Source: Brachypterus glaber (lineage: Eukaryota > Arthropoda > Insecta > Coleoptera > Kateretidae). From it: DNA of 64,000 bases. Of this stretch, positions 36,410 to 48,338 are shown in pieces. The notes beneath the pieces are model-generated. The model ran no database searches. It saw only the letters and a list, made by a program, of their open reading frames with translations, and had not been told where the DNA came from. Every line of letters starts with the position of its first letter. Position 1 is the first letter of the stretch. Location: contig OY294049.1 of the NCBI GenBank assembly GCA_958510825.1, positions 32,702,774 to 32,766,773 on the forward strand, given 5' to 3'. Made by a program: the position numbers and the translations under genes.

Positions 36410-37090
36410 TTTTTTCACTTTTTAACGACAAGGCCTATCGACTTGAAACTTCAAATATAAGCTAATTGGACCTTTTTGGACAGGTTTGACGTAAAAAAGT
36501 ACTAGCTTTGAAGTCCAAAAAAAAAATTTATTTTTTTTTGTTTCTTTAATAACTTTTCACTGAATTGACATAGAGACTTGAAATTTGAAATATAAGCTTA
36601 GGGTGACTATTCAAACATGACACATACATAAAATTACCAAAAAATACTAGCCTTGAAGTCCAAAACAGGCATTTCATGATTTTCGTTTGTTTTTCTAATA
36701 ACTTTTGACGGGATTGACTTAGACAGTTGAAATTTGGTATGTAGGGACATAATGACAATTGAAAATCGACGAAACCAAAAAACAAAATGGCCGACCTGTC
36801 AAAGTGACATTTTTCGAACGCAGAGTCGTAGAAACTTGAAATTCGGTGTGCAGGGGTATAATGAGAAACAAAAATCGACAAAACCAACAAACAAGATGGC
36901 CGACCTGTCAAAGTGACATTTTTCGAACGCAGAGTCGTAGAAGCTTGAAATTTGGTATGTAGGGACACAATGACTAACAAAAATCAACAAAACCAAAAAA
37001 CAAGATGGCCGATCTATATATTGCCATAACTTTTGAACGGGAGGTCGTAGCAACTTGAAATTTGGTATGCAAGTACTTGATAACAATAAA
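36410..37090. repeat. 109-bp tandem repeat array
   Basis: The word TTGAAATTTGGTATG and close forms start at about 36727, 36836, 36945 and 37054, a spacing of exactly 109 bp. Each unit has AACAAGATGGCCGA or AACAAAATGGCCGA. Two more diverged units lie upstream (about 36447 and 36575). The open frames 36546-36980 and 36799-37086 run through it and are not genes. Confidence 0.8.
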
Positions 37091-37384
37091 AAACCGACAA
37101 AACAATAAAAATTACATATACGCGTTATTAAGAAATTATTTTTAAGTGCAAAAAAAAATAAAAAAAAATAAAAAAAAATTTAAAAAATTTAAAAAAAATT
37201 TTAAAAAAAATATAAAGTTAAAAAAAAATATTCTGAAAGTGAACCAAGTGAAAACACGGATTTACTAGTCTACCTACCTAAATTATGTTTGGTCCTGCAA
37301 AAAATAGTGTATATACCTCAGGACTAGACTTGGTTGTTTTAGTCCCTTGCATTTCTGTTTGGACACTAATGCAGCGGGACTACA

Positions 37385-38160
37385 CCCAGGTAGCAAAATA
37401 ACATGAAATTCACGTGAAAGTCACGTTAATATGTGACATGTGATGTTAAGATTGTAGTCTCATTTAACAAGAATGTAGCATGGTGGGGATGTCCTAAGTC
37501 CGCCCCTAATAACATCACACAATGACATCCCGAAAATAACGTGTTTGTGACATCATAAATCCACATTCCTGTTATATCTAATATTTTATGGATGCCGTTA
37601 CTGGTACTTTAATATTTAAATAATATTTTAGGATATTAGCTTTTTCTAAATTAAAACCATTAAAAACGCTATAACCCTATAAAAAAATCGGATTTAAAAT
37701 CAATCAGTAATTGAAACAATCACAGATTGAAACAGATAGATTCTAAATACGAAATTGGAGATTAAGCGGAGAATATATCCTTTAATCCGTGTCCGTGGTC
37801 TTCAGAAGCCCGGCAGAGCCCCCTATCCATTGGAAATCGTATAATGTGTATACAATTTCCTTATAATAATTTACTCTATCAACATCATCATATCGATTTT
37901 TTTGCTTCGAACGTCGGTGAGAAGCAAAATAACATGACATTCACGTGAAAGCCACGTTAATATGTGACATGCGATATATTCACAGCGTTGCTAAATATTT
38001 GTTATTTAATAACATGGTTGTCACGTTACACGTGTTACGTTGCAAATGTGATGTTAAATACATGTTATTTTTCAATATTATGTGATGTTATGATTTAGTT
38101 TAAAAATACACCCAAAAGTGATGTTAATTTCTTGTAATATAACATCCCTTGCTACCTGGG
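37385..38160. mobile_element. Inverted-repeat element upstream of the 38-kb gene
   Basis: 776 bp with perfect 12-bp ends CCCAGGTAGCAA and TTGCTACCTGGG. The interior is filled with forms of TGTGATGTTA and TAACATCAC, and the block AACATGAAATTCACGTGAAA is repeated at about 37932. No coding capacity. No clear target duplication. Confidence 0.65.
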
Positions 38161-38254
38161 AAACAGCCAGTTTAGTCCCTTGGTATATAAATAACTATTT
38201 TATGAACTAATATGATTAATGATAAATAATTATTTCTAAAAATTTTCTTTTTAG

Positions 38255-39296
38255 ATGAGTCGTTGGTTACAAATACTAATCTTCACAGTAATCATAGGCC
38301 TAGCAAAAGCGCATCATTTCATAAGATTAGTAGTATTAGCCGCCTTGGGCTTAGCTGGACTGTGGATGGTACACATTTTGGCCCAAGACTACGACAAAAT
38401 CAGCCATGATTTAGAACATAACTTAGGGAAATGGGGCCAGCAGATCACCCATATGATAGGACAAGCTAGCACCGGCGAAACAAAATTATTTAAAAGGTAG
38501 GATTTTTATTTGATTTAACAGAATTATTCTCTCTTTTTTACACATTCTTAATGAGATCCTAAATACAAAAATGTAAAAAATCATGTTCGGCGCCAAATTA
38601 ACTTGGAGCATCATAGTCATACAAAATAACTCTTCCTAAATGTTCTAGATTTATCCCCTTTTGTTCTAAATTAGTTATTATATAAAAAGTCTGGGAGCCC
38701 ACGGTCCCGGACTATCAGAGCAAAACTTTTATAGCACCTACAGCAAATCAAACTACATACTTATAATTTTAACTTGCTAAAAAAAATACATGTAAAATCA
38801 TCTAATATTAACCATAACTATTCAAAAGGTCTGTTGATGAAAATCTTCCTGAAATAAACTGGGACCTGGTGCTTTCAAGAGACCCTGTAAGCTGTGCTAG
38901 AAGCTTTATTTGTCAATTAGCGGCAACAGAAGAGTCCAACTTAAACCAAGAAGAGAAGAATATTTTGTTTATGTCGAGGTGAGCGAAATTGTTTATGTCA
39001 AGGATTTTTATTTATTTTATATTATTGTTAAAAAAAAAACATTTAAAATAGTAACGCTGTATACAATTTTATCTTACCTGGGGTAATTTTTTACCTCCTA
39101 CTATTAAGCGATTGATTGGGTTTTGCTCTTTTTCAGGTACTCTGCTGAAAAAGCTACCTGGGCAAGTAAACAACTAAAAAAGGCACTCGAAAATGGAAAA
39201 GAAGTAAAATCGCCAGTCCAATGTATGAAAATGTATAAGTACTGCCCTTATTCTAGTCAAACAATGATGCAATTAGTCAAATTATTTGGGAGGTAG
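38255..39296 (+). CDS. Predicted secreted or membrane protein of unknown function, 183 residues
   Basis: Three coding exons: 38255-38496, 38829-38978 and 39137-39296, with GT-AG sites and matching phases. The start ATG lies immediately after a TTTTTAG acceptor (38252-38254), so a 5' non-coding exon exists upstream. The spliced frame gives 183 residues and stops at TAG 39294-39296. Residues 1-19 look like a signal peptide (MSRWLQILIFTVIIGLAKA). Residues 23-44 are hydrophobic and could be a membrane segment. A dibasic KR at 80-81 could be a processing site. The C-terminal half is folded-looking and carries CARSFIC and CMKMYKYCPY, two Cys pairs spaced C-x5-C and C-x6-C. AATAAA at 39396-39401 is a plausible poly(A) signal. 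I do not recognise the family; the Cys layout resembles small insect secreted proteins. Gene model is well supported, function is not. Confidence 0.82.
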
Positions 39297-39760
39297 CAAA
39301 ACTATATAATTGTTGAAATGTAACTGAAAATAACACATCTATATGTAAATTTATTTTTTATGATCCTCACTAGTTTACTCATATTTGACTTTACAATAAA
39401 ACTTTTGAGGCAAAATTATCTCTTCCAAGGTTTGGTATAGTTTTTATTAAAAATTGCCACGTTTCTGACCATATAATACATAATTAAACTTTAATGTGCG
39501 ATTTTTCAATCTCGTATCTCGTCATTTTCAAAAGATACTCACTCTAAAAGTCTATGATATACAGATAGTCCATTGATTATGTATACACTTAAAAGTAGAA
39601 TTTATATTCCTGGCCCACGCCTTCGTACCTTTTACTCAACTAAATAATATGTCGGGACTTGCGTCCTAAAAGCGAAACAATTGATACCGATTTCATCTCA
39701 GAGTAGGCCGGTACGGGTCACAAAAGGATACAAATTCTACTTTGCAGTCTATTATACACT

Positions 39761-39895
39761 GATTGATTGATTTTTTTTTTAATTTGCTATATTAGGTATA
39801 TACAAAACGGATGGATGATCCGTATACACTGTGTATACAAAACGGATGAATGATCTGTATATACCTAATATAGCAAATTAAAAAAAAAATTAATC
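39761..39895. repeat. Near-perfect palindrome of about 130 bp
   Basis: Arms contain AATTTGCTATATTAGGTATA and its exact inverse, flanked by poly-T and poly-A runs. The middle has two copies of AAAACGGATG and a GTATAC pair. It lies between two convergent genes, about 450 bp from the MARS1 stop. Confidence 0.75.
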
Positions 39896-40238
39896 CAGAA
39901 ATAACGGAAATTTAAAAGATTATCTTGTTACGCGCTCAAAGGCAAAAATAAAATACTGGAGAAGATTATCTCAAGTTTAGTCAACAAAGCAGAAAAACAT
40001 AAAATCAGTTTTAATAAAAACTGTCCCATACACGATAGTTTTACGGGCAAAGTTTTATCTGGAAAGGTAGGGCGAGGATGTTCAGATCTTGCCTTGGTTA
40101 AAATCGGGTCAATGTACATTTTACTTGTGTATAGAACCAAATTTTAATTAAATATAAAATAAAATAACAACTAAAGTAATATATTCTGTTTACTCATGAC
40201 TGAGAACCTATTAACTTTTTGTAAAATAAATAGCTGTT

Positions 40239-40247
40239 TTTTTATTG
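40239..40247 (-). promoter_or_regulatory. Candidate poly(A) signal of MARS1
   Basis: AATAAA on the minus strand (TTTATT at 40241-40246), about 100 bp past the stop codon. Such words are frequent in this composition, so this is only a candidate. Confidence 0.35.
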
Positions 40248-40347
40248 TTAAAAAAAAGTTTACATGTTATAATTATCACTGTACTAATATATAAATTTTT
40301 CTTATAGCAAATAAAAATTTAAGCTAGAAATAAATATAATTACCTAT

Positions 40348-43300
40348 TTACTTTTTACTTTTGCCCTTTGGTGGTCCAGCCACTGGGGTCCCCGTCAGGG
40401 CTGACAATTTTTTCTTAAGCTCCAATAATTTGTCTACTTCAGGTTGCCACACTGGCCTGTCAGATTTCGCATCTTTTAGTTTCCTTACCACCAATCCCTA
40501 AAAAAAATTAAAAATGTGAAATGGGTAACTTTTCTAGACGGGTGGAAAAATGAGGAAGTTTATAAAATAAGATATCAAACTGACTTCACTTTTCCTGAAT
40601 TTTTGGACCATATTCTTTTGTTTTTTCTTTGTAGCTTTCTCGGACTGTTTTTCTGGCCGCACCATTATCAGAAATTTATTAAAAGAAAAAAATATTTAAT
40701 TTTACCTATTATTGAAATGTTACTAGTGTGAAAATTTGACATCTAATTAAAAATATATCAAAATTTATTAAAATGCCTATATGGGAGGATTAGTGTAGTA
40801 TGGGAGGATTGGTGTAGTATGGGAGGATTGGTGTAGTATGGGAGGATTGGTGTAGTGGTCTGCCACGTCTGTACATGACAAGTCTACTAGCCAACTAGAG
40901 TGAGTTCGATTCTCACTGGCGCCAATTTGCCTTTTTCAGTTAATTAATAATTGAAATTTTGCGAAGGCGTAAGTGAAGCGGACACTCCCTATAAAAACTG
41001 GATCCAAAATCAGTATAAGCCGGTGGTTCCCTCTACTACTAGCCCACACAAGTCCTGGACTTAGGGGATGCTTAATTAAGTAGAATAGTACGAGGTTAAA
41101 ACAAACATGTAATGTAATGTAATGTATTATCTCGGAAACTAATAGTCATACAATAAAAATAATTTCATGTTTTTGTAGGGAATTAAACATGATTTTTATT
41201 TATGCAAAAAAAATTGTCCTACTATAAATAATAAGTGAGATATCGCTAAAAATTATAGTTTTTGTCCATTTTGCCCCCTTGTCCTACGCTAATGTAAACC
41301 ATATTTGATGTGACGCAAACAGAAAAAGTCCTGAATAGTTTGGTGAAAGAATTTTTCAAGTCGGACATTCCGTTCAAAAGTTATAAGGTTTACATACAGA
41401 CCGACAGACAGTAATTTTTAACACCCACTTTACTCACATTTTCTTGACGTTTGCAAAAAGAAAAAAATATATTTTTCTGTTGTGTTTCCACCCGTAATAT
41501 TCGAATTATTTTTGTTTTTTTTGTTATATAAAAGGTGTAGGCACTAACTTGTTTCATGATTTCATCCTCTACTCTCTTTATTTCAGCAAAATCAGCAGAA
41601 TTGGAAATTGGCTCGGAAGCTGATAAACTGCTTGTCTTAGCCGCTTCTAACTGCTTCTTTAAATCCAACAAAAGGTTAACTTCCGGTTGCCAAACTGCTT
41701 TATCTTTTGTACTGGCCTTTAGGTTTCTTACTATATCGGCCTGAAATTTAGAAAAGAATAAAATAAGATAAATATATTGATTAAAATATTGCCTAATTGA
41801 AAAGAAGAAATTTGGATAATATCCAATGGATATAAAAGACTTGGCGCTTTTATTGTATAGTTCTGTATCCAAATGAATATGTAGGCCTATTAGCAAATTG
41901 TCGTAACAGAACAACAAAGTTTCAACTAACATTTTTTCAGGTTTTCACTTTTTTTGCATTTTTGAATAGAGCTTTTTACTACCTTTTTGCCTGTACTCCA
42001 TTAATAAAACTTAACTTTAGTCACTACGATGCCATAAAAAGTTTGGCCTGTCATTTTTATCAAATTTATGAAGGTTGATGAGGAATACTTGTGAGAAACA
42101 ACTATTAATTATCAATTTTAATAATGATTAATAATAATTTGTGGAAAATATTGCATTTATGTACAAATTATTAAAACAAACAGACAAAAAAACATGTTAA
42201 TTTAATGAAAAACGGTTCTAACTCAGTTAAAACATTGTTGTACTACTACTTTTCATATATTTTTGGGTTATCAAAGTTCCAACTCATTATTTATTTTAGC
42301 TAATATTTAAAATATCAACAAAATGTATATTATAGGTACTAATTTATTCTAATATAAGCCCATCCCAGCATAACACACCACTCAATTTTGAAATTTAAGG
42401 TAAGGTTAATTTTAAAGTTTTGATTGATCATTACTCAAATCTATATTTTATACAATTGAAACCTTGTTTGTTTGTATTCATTTGCTCTAAGCGCCAGAAT
42501 ATCTATATAATAAAATTAAGTTGGCGTTGGTAGTTAAAGCCGTTTTGTGGTAATTTTCTGACATAAAATTTTTAGATGGCGTTTGGACTAATTTTAAATT
42601 ATTTTAAAATTTTTAAATATCTTAACAGGTTACAATGGCAGACTTGATTAAAAAATGAATTTTGTCAATTTTGGTTTTAAATATCTTAGAAACAAATGAA
42701 AATAAAAAAAAAAGATATTCTACAAAATTGCTTAAAAAAATAGCTCTTTCGACAACCGTAATAAAAATTAAACATACACTGAAAAAAATATAAAAACAAT
42801 TAAAAATCGAATTTGTTAAAAAGCGCCCAGAGGATTTTTTCATTTTGCTCCTAAAATAACCAGGGGATGTCCCCAGATCAATTTCTAAAAAGGGATTCCT
42901 GATTAAAAGTTAGTCCAAACTCGCCGTGGGACGTATCAGGGTTTGTTTATGGTACATTTACCTGCTTGGAAACAGCAAATTCCAAGGATTTCATATCAAC
43001 TGGACCTGCATTTAAATTTTGTGATCCGGCATTTACATTTCGTGTTACTGCATTCGACTTTTGCGATCCAGCATTTACATTTTGTGTTACTGAATTTGAA
43101 TTTTGTGTTGCTGGACCACCTTTTTGTGCAAGTTCTAATTTTTTCTTTAGATCCAGAAGAACAGCAACTTCAGGTTGCCAAATTGCCTTTTCTTTACCAC
43201 TGGTTTTTAGTGTCCTTACTTTATCTGCCTAAAATATATTTTTTTAATTGTAGTTTAATGGATTAAGGTTGTTATGATGCGTTTAATACATATATCATGT

Positions 43301-46300
43301 TAAAATTTTTATAATAGTTTTACTTCATTAGATTTACTGTTCTAGTATAGATTCGTACTCTCTTAGACTTAGTCTTATAAACAAATATTATTTATTGTTA
43401 AAATGATCGTTTAAGATGTCATGAATACTAACTATCTTCTGAATTTATTAGTTTTTCAGTCTTTGTCGGGCCAATTAAATATAATTAATTAGTTAATTAA
43501 AAGCATTGTCAAATAAATTTATTATTGACTTAATTTAAAAATTCTATATAAAGACATGCAAAAATTTAGATATTATTCAGTTCTGGTCAGTGTGTGTTCG
43601 TGTCAACTAAAACGTTTTCACTGGGAACTTTTTAGTTGACACAAACAAACACTGAGCAAAACTGAATAATATCTAAATTATTAAAATTTTAAATTAACAT
43701 AGCTGCTATTTCACGCTTATTTCATCAGTGGCATATATTGCTTTGGTGGCTTTCATGTTAATTGTTTATGTTAATTGTTTATGTTAAATGTCTTGATTCT
43801 TATTTAATCAAAATATTTCTGTATCAAGAGCGTACATCGAATGTTGCACAAAAGTACTACATTTGATGGTTACAGACCTATAATCTGATAAGAATAATCT
43901 TCACAGGCGGACAAAAACTTTTGTGAAAATTCTGTAGTAGAGCAGTGCAAAATTTCTTTAGAGATTAGAATATCATATGAATTTTTTACCTGTTTTGCAA
44001 CCGCTTCTTCTAAAGCCTTTACATTTTGAGGGCCAACATTTGATGCATGTGCACTGGGTTTCGCTTTAGAACCACTTTTTTGAGCCGCATCCAACTTTTT
44101 TTTGAGATCAAGTAAAATTGTTACTTCAGGTTGCCAAAGTGCTTTTTCTTTCCCGCTGGATTTTAGAGCCCGAACTTTGTCAGCCTAAAAAAATATAACA
44201 TCAAATTTATTACCAACAGAGTACCTCCTAGTTTTCAGCATGAACGTAGAATATGAGTATATGACGCGTAACCGATATTACTTTCCCCGTGGAAAGTCTT
44301 GCGTTAGTAAAAAAAAATTGTATTGCTTTTTTTACGTTTCTGGACGTTTTATATTCAAAGAATATGATTTCCGTAAAAAAATCTGACAGTCAGTCGATCT
44401 GTGTCACCACGATAACTCAAGAACGCTTCGAGCTAAAGACTTCAAATTTGGATCATAGGTGATTATCCAAAGTTCTAGGCTGAGATTATTTTTGTTAAAA
44501 ATTTGGGTAAAAGGAGGTAACAATTTTATTCAAAAAACTTTATTTTTTAATTGTTTTTCCTATAGGGGAAAAAATTATTTTGTTGGCAGCAGTTTTTTTA
44601 AATTTTATTTCCTTACTTGTTTAGCAACTTCGTCCTCCAATTTTTTGACATCGGCACTGACAACGTTGTTTGATTTTGCATCTTGACCAGCAAACATTTT
44701 TTTCAATTCTTCCACTCTATCAGGTTCAATTTTAGCAAACAGTGGGGATGGTTCACCTAACTTGTGACCAGCTTTCAATAAAGTTACAATTTCCACACAA
44801 CTAAAATAAAACGGAGAAGTTTAGAAAATCTTCTTTTAAGAAAAAGTCGTCCAAAGATTGACCGCAAAAATGGCCTCTTTTTCAAACAACTGTAACTTCG
44901 ATTGGAATTGATAAAATGTAACGTATAAGTGCTCAAAATTTTTGTCTGGTCATGAACTTGTGCAAAAAGCAAGATTTATTGTTCTAGAAGCAAAACATCC
45001 CCTTAAACAAAGTGTTAACTAGGGGTACTTGAATTGAATTTTATACCAAACTTTCTCACATTTTATTAAACATAACTGACTGGATCCCTTTAACTTGATT
45101 TTTCTTGTGATACTTTATTTACTACTTTTTTTGATCCTTGGAGGGTAGTTTAACCCTATTTTTGTGGGTGGATTTTCTTCAAATCCAAGGGTAATACCCC
45201 TTTACGTGTTTTTTATGTTTTATATTACAGAATAATGCTATAATGTTTTTTAAATATTTTGAATGTTTATTTTTTAACCCTCTTTTTTTGCGGTGACTCT
45301 TTGTCATTTATATTATAATTTGTATGAAGTTTAATAAATAATATTGCGTACACATTACTTAAAAAAAAGTATCAAAACTTAAATAAAAAATAAATATATT
45401 TTACATATCCTTTAAAATAGTGTTTTAATCTTCGTAGAAAAAATAAAATGTACTTACTCTGGTGTAATGACAACATTTGTACAGTTTAACTGTTTTTTCA
45501 GATTATCACTAGTTTCAGGCATATAAGGTTGTAACAGTGTTGCTAGTAAACAGGCCAAATTACAACATATGCCTATTACTGTACCAGCACGAATCCTAAA
45601 AAAAAAATAATTATTCTTAAACCTAGTTAAGGGGACTTTTCGTTTCATAATTGGAAAACAATAAACTTTTTAATTTTTTTTTGTAGAAAGAATATTGTAT
45701 TTATTCAACTGTTTTCTTTTGGACATCAGTTCAATTAATACAATATTCTTTTCACAAAATAAAATAAAAAGTTATTTTTTTCCAATTATGAAACGAAAAG
45801 TCCCCTTAAAAACGCTAAAAAGACAAATTAAGTATCCATATTTGGATACGTTTTACCTCTTTTTTACCAAAAACAATTTCGAAAACCTGAGTCAAAAAAA
45901 CGTTTTCCAAATTAGACTTCAGTCAAAAGCTTTTCAGAGTTAAGGTAAATTCGCCTGTAACCTACCATAACGGGAAAGTGGGGTCCGAAATTTTAACGGG
46001 TGATTCTACATCATAAAATATGCAAAAAGTTCCTATAAATATGTCTAAAAATGCATGGTAAGGGAGCTAAGTCCCAGTACTGGAACACATTTTAAAAAAT
46101 TCCAGGTTTTCCAGGACGCGTGGTAACCTCTTATCATCTTAAATAAATGGATTTTGCAAAACTACCAGACAGAACCACAGAAAAAAAATTTCATTTAAAA
46201 ATATATTTTTTTAAACTGATATACCTACACAAAAAAATCCTTTGATTTTTTACTAAAACTAGATGAAACGTTGCAAGCACCCTGTCAAAACATCGGCACT

Positions 46301-48301
46301 ATTGTACACTAGAGCCATCTAGTTTGCAAATTTCAAACTAGGTGTTTTGTTTGATTTTAAATTCTGTATCTTTAAAACATTATATTCTAGCGAAAAACTG
46401 TATATAACATTTTTTATAGGGCTTAAAAAGAGCTTTTATTTAAAATATAATTTTTTGAAATCGGGCTATAACTATGTGAGATATGCTAAAAAAACCTTTT
46501 ACTGCTTTAAACGCCAATATCTCGAAAATAATGCGTTTTAGGAAAACGTTGTTCATAAATTTTTTTTACCAATTTAAAATTATCTTTTATATAAGTGCTA
46601 AATTAACCAAATACAATAATAATTGCCTTAATTATAAACAAAAAAACGCTAAAAATAGGAGTTTTACCCTATTTTTACCCCCTTGCCCCCAATCGTTTAC
46701 CCCCAAAATCTAATCAGCTCTTCGGAATACGATAAGAAACAATATGCAAAAAGTCCAAACCGCAAGTAGATATCTCATGTAGAAATGGAGTTAGAGAGTT
46801 TACACCCAGACAGACAGACAGACAGACAGACAGACGGACACAAAATTTTTTTTACTGATTTCGACTCAGAATGGTCTAAAACATCGAGAAATGTGAAAAA
46901 AACGTGGTCAAAGATTTTGACTTTTCGGCGAAGATTTCAATACATCGGCACTCTTAGTAGCACTAAGTGCCGATGTAATTAAATTAAAAAAAAAACTTAC
47001 TTTTCTTCATCTGTGCCCTTAAGAAGTACCCAAGGTTGGTTAGCTTGCATGTACTGATTGCCATGTCTGGAAATTGCAAGAATATGTCTGATTCCATCTC
47101 TAAGTTTGGCCTTTGAAAGGGCAGCAATGTAAGCTTTCAGTTCTCTAGTGCACAGAGATAGAAGTATATAATCTTCCTGAGAAGGCTGCATTGCTGGAAC
47201 TGTTTTATTGAAGTTGTTTTTGGCAAACACCAAAGCCCTAAAAAATCAAAAATATAGTTTTATACTATAAACCACTTTTATGTACTAACTCAATTTTTTT
47301 CTTTTTGCGAAAAACGAAAAAAAAAATAAAAAAAACAAAAAATATTTTTAAATTTTTAAATTTTTTTGGGAAAAACGAAAAAAAATTGATTTTTTTTTTT
47401 GAAAATTATGGTTTTATTTTTTTTTAAGTTTAAACCCCCCCCCCCCTAACTTTTTTGTTTTTGGGGGATTACTTTAAAAATTGGTAGAATATTATTATAA
47501 TGCAAGTATTTTTTTCTGAAAAAGTTACGATAATCGTAATTTTCTTTCAGCTTTTTTCGATTTTTTAAAAAGTTTAACCCCTCATAACTTTTTGTGTATT
47601 TGGGGTGATTACTTTCAAAAACAATAGGGATCTTTCCCCCATAGAACTTGATTTTTCCTGAAAATTTGAAGTCGATCGGATTTTTCGTTCTTGAGTTATT
47701 GTGTCCACAAAAAATCGTAACATCGGACGGACAGACAGATAGACATTCAAAAAAAAGTTGCTTATTTTTTCATGAAACAAATTTATAACCAAGAATTTTT
47801 TGTCTAGGACGATTTTTGAATTTTTTTGAAATTTCGAAACATATATGGGAACGTTTAAGTATTACGTAACAAAAATTTTGATCATTTTGTACCCCTACCC
47901 CTGTAATGCTATTTTCCTATACCATTAACATAGACGTGAATCTCCAAAATGACCCCCCCTCCTAGGAGCGTTACGTAATACTTGAACGTTCCCTAATACT
48001 ATCTATTAAAAAATAGCCAATTCTAAATTAATTTGTTCCTATATGTATTTATAATTTTATATTTCGTATTCTTAAACATTATGTAAAGTATCATTAGTTA
48101 AAAATTTAAATATTATATTGATTTAATTATTATTATCATTATTTAGTATTAGTTTAATTACTTTAGGTCATAATTATATGTGTATATTTTTTGTGAGGTT
48201 AAGTGGAAGAGCTTGGGGTGGCATATGTAAATCGTATACCTACGATTACATGTGCGACTCATTTGAACTTCGCCTCATACCATGTAATGGTTAATAAAGA
48301 C

Positions 48302-48338
<37 letters not shown>

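Larger units (their letters stand above)
40348..44660 (-). other. Four-fold WHEP domain array of MetRS (spread over five exons)
   Basis: Each WHEP domain is a helix-turn-helix of about 50 residues that binds tRNA or partner proteins. Helix 1 sits at the end of one exon ([44 protein letters not shown]). Helix 2 and its basic patch start the next ([80 protein letters not shown]). All four introns are phase 0 and fall right after the KQ. The WQPEV word is invariant. Linkers differ in length and are polar and low in complexity. Confidence 0.9.

Noticed and set aside
36546..37086. Overlapping open frames of 95-144 codons on the minus strand
   Set aside because: They read through the 109-bp tandem array; the repeated unit creates the open frame on both strands.
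42943..43266. 107-codon plus-strand frame with repeated [12 protein letters not shown] words
   Set aside because: Antisense shadow of the MARS1 exon 43228-42962; the repetition is the duplicated linker read backwards.
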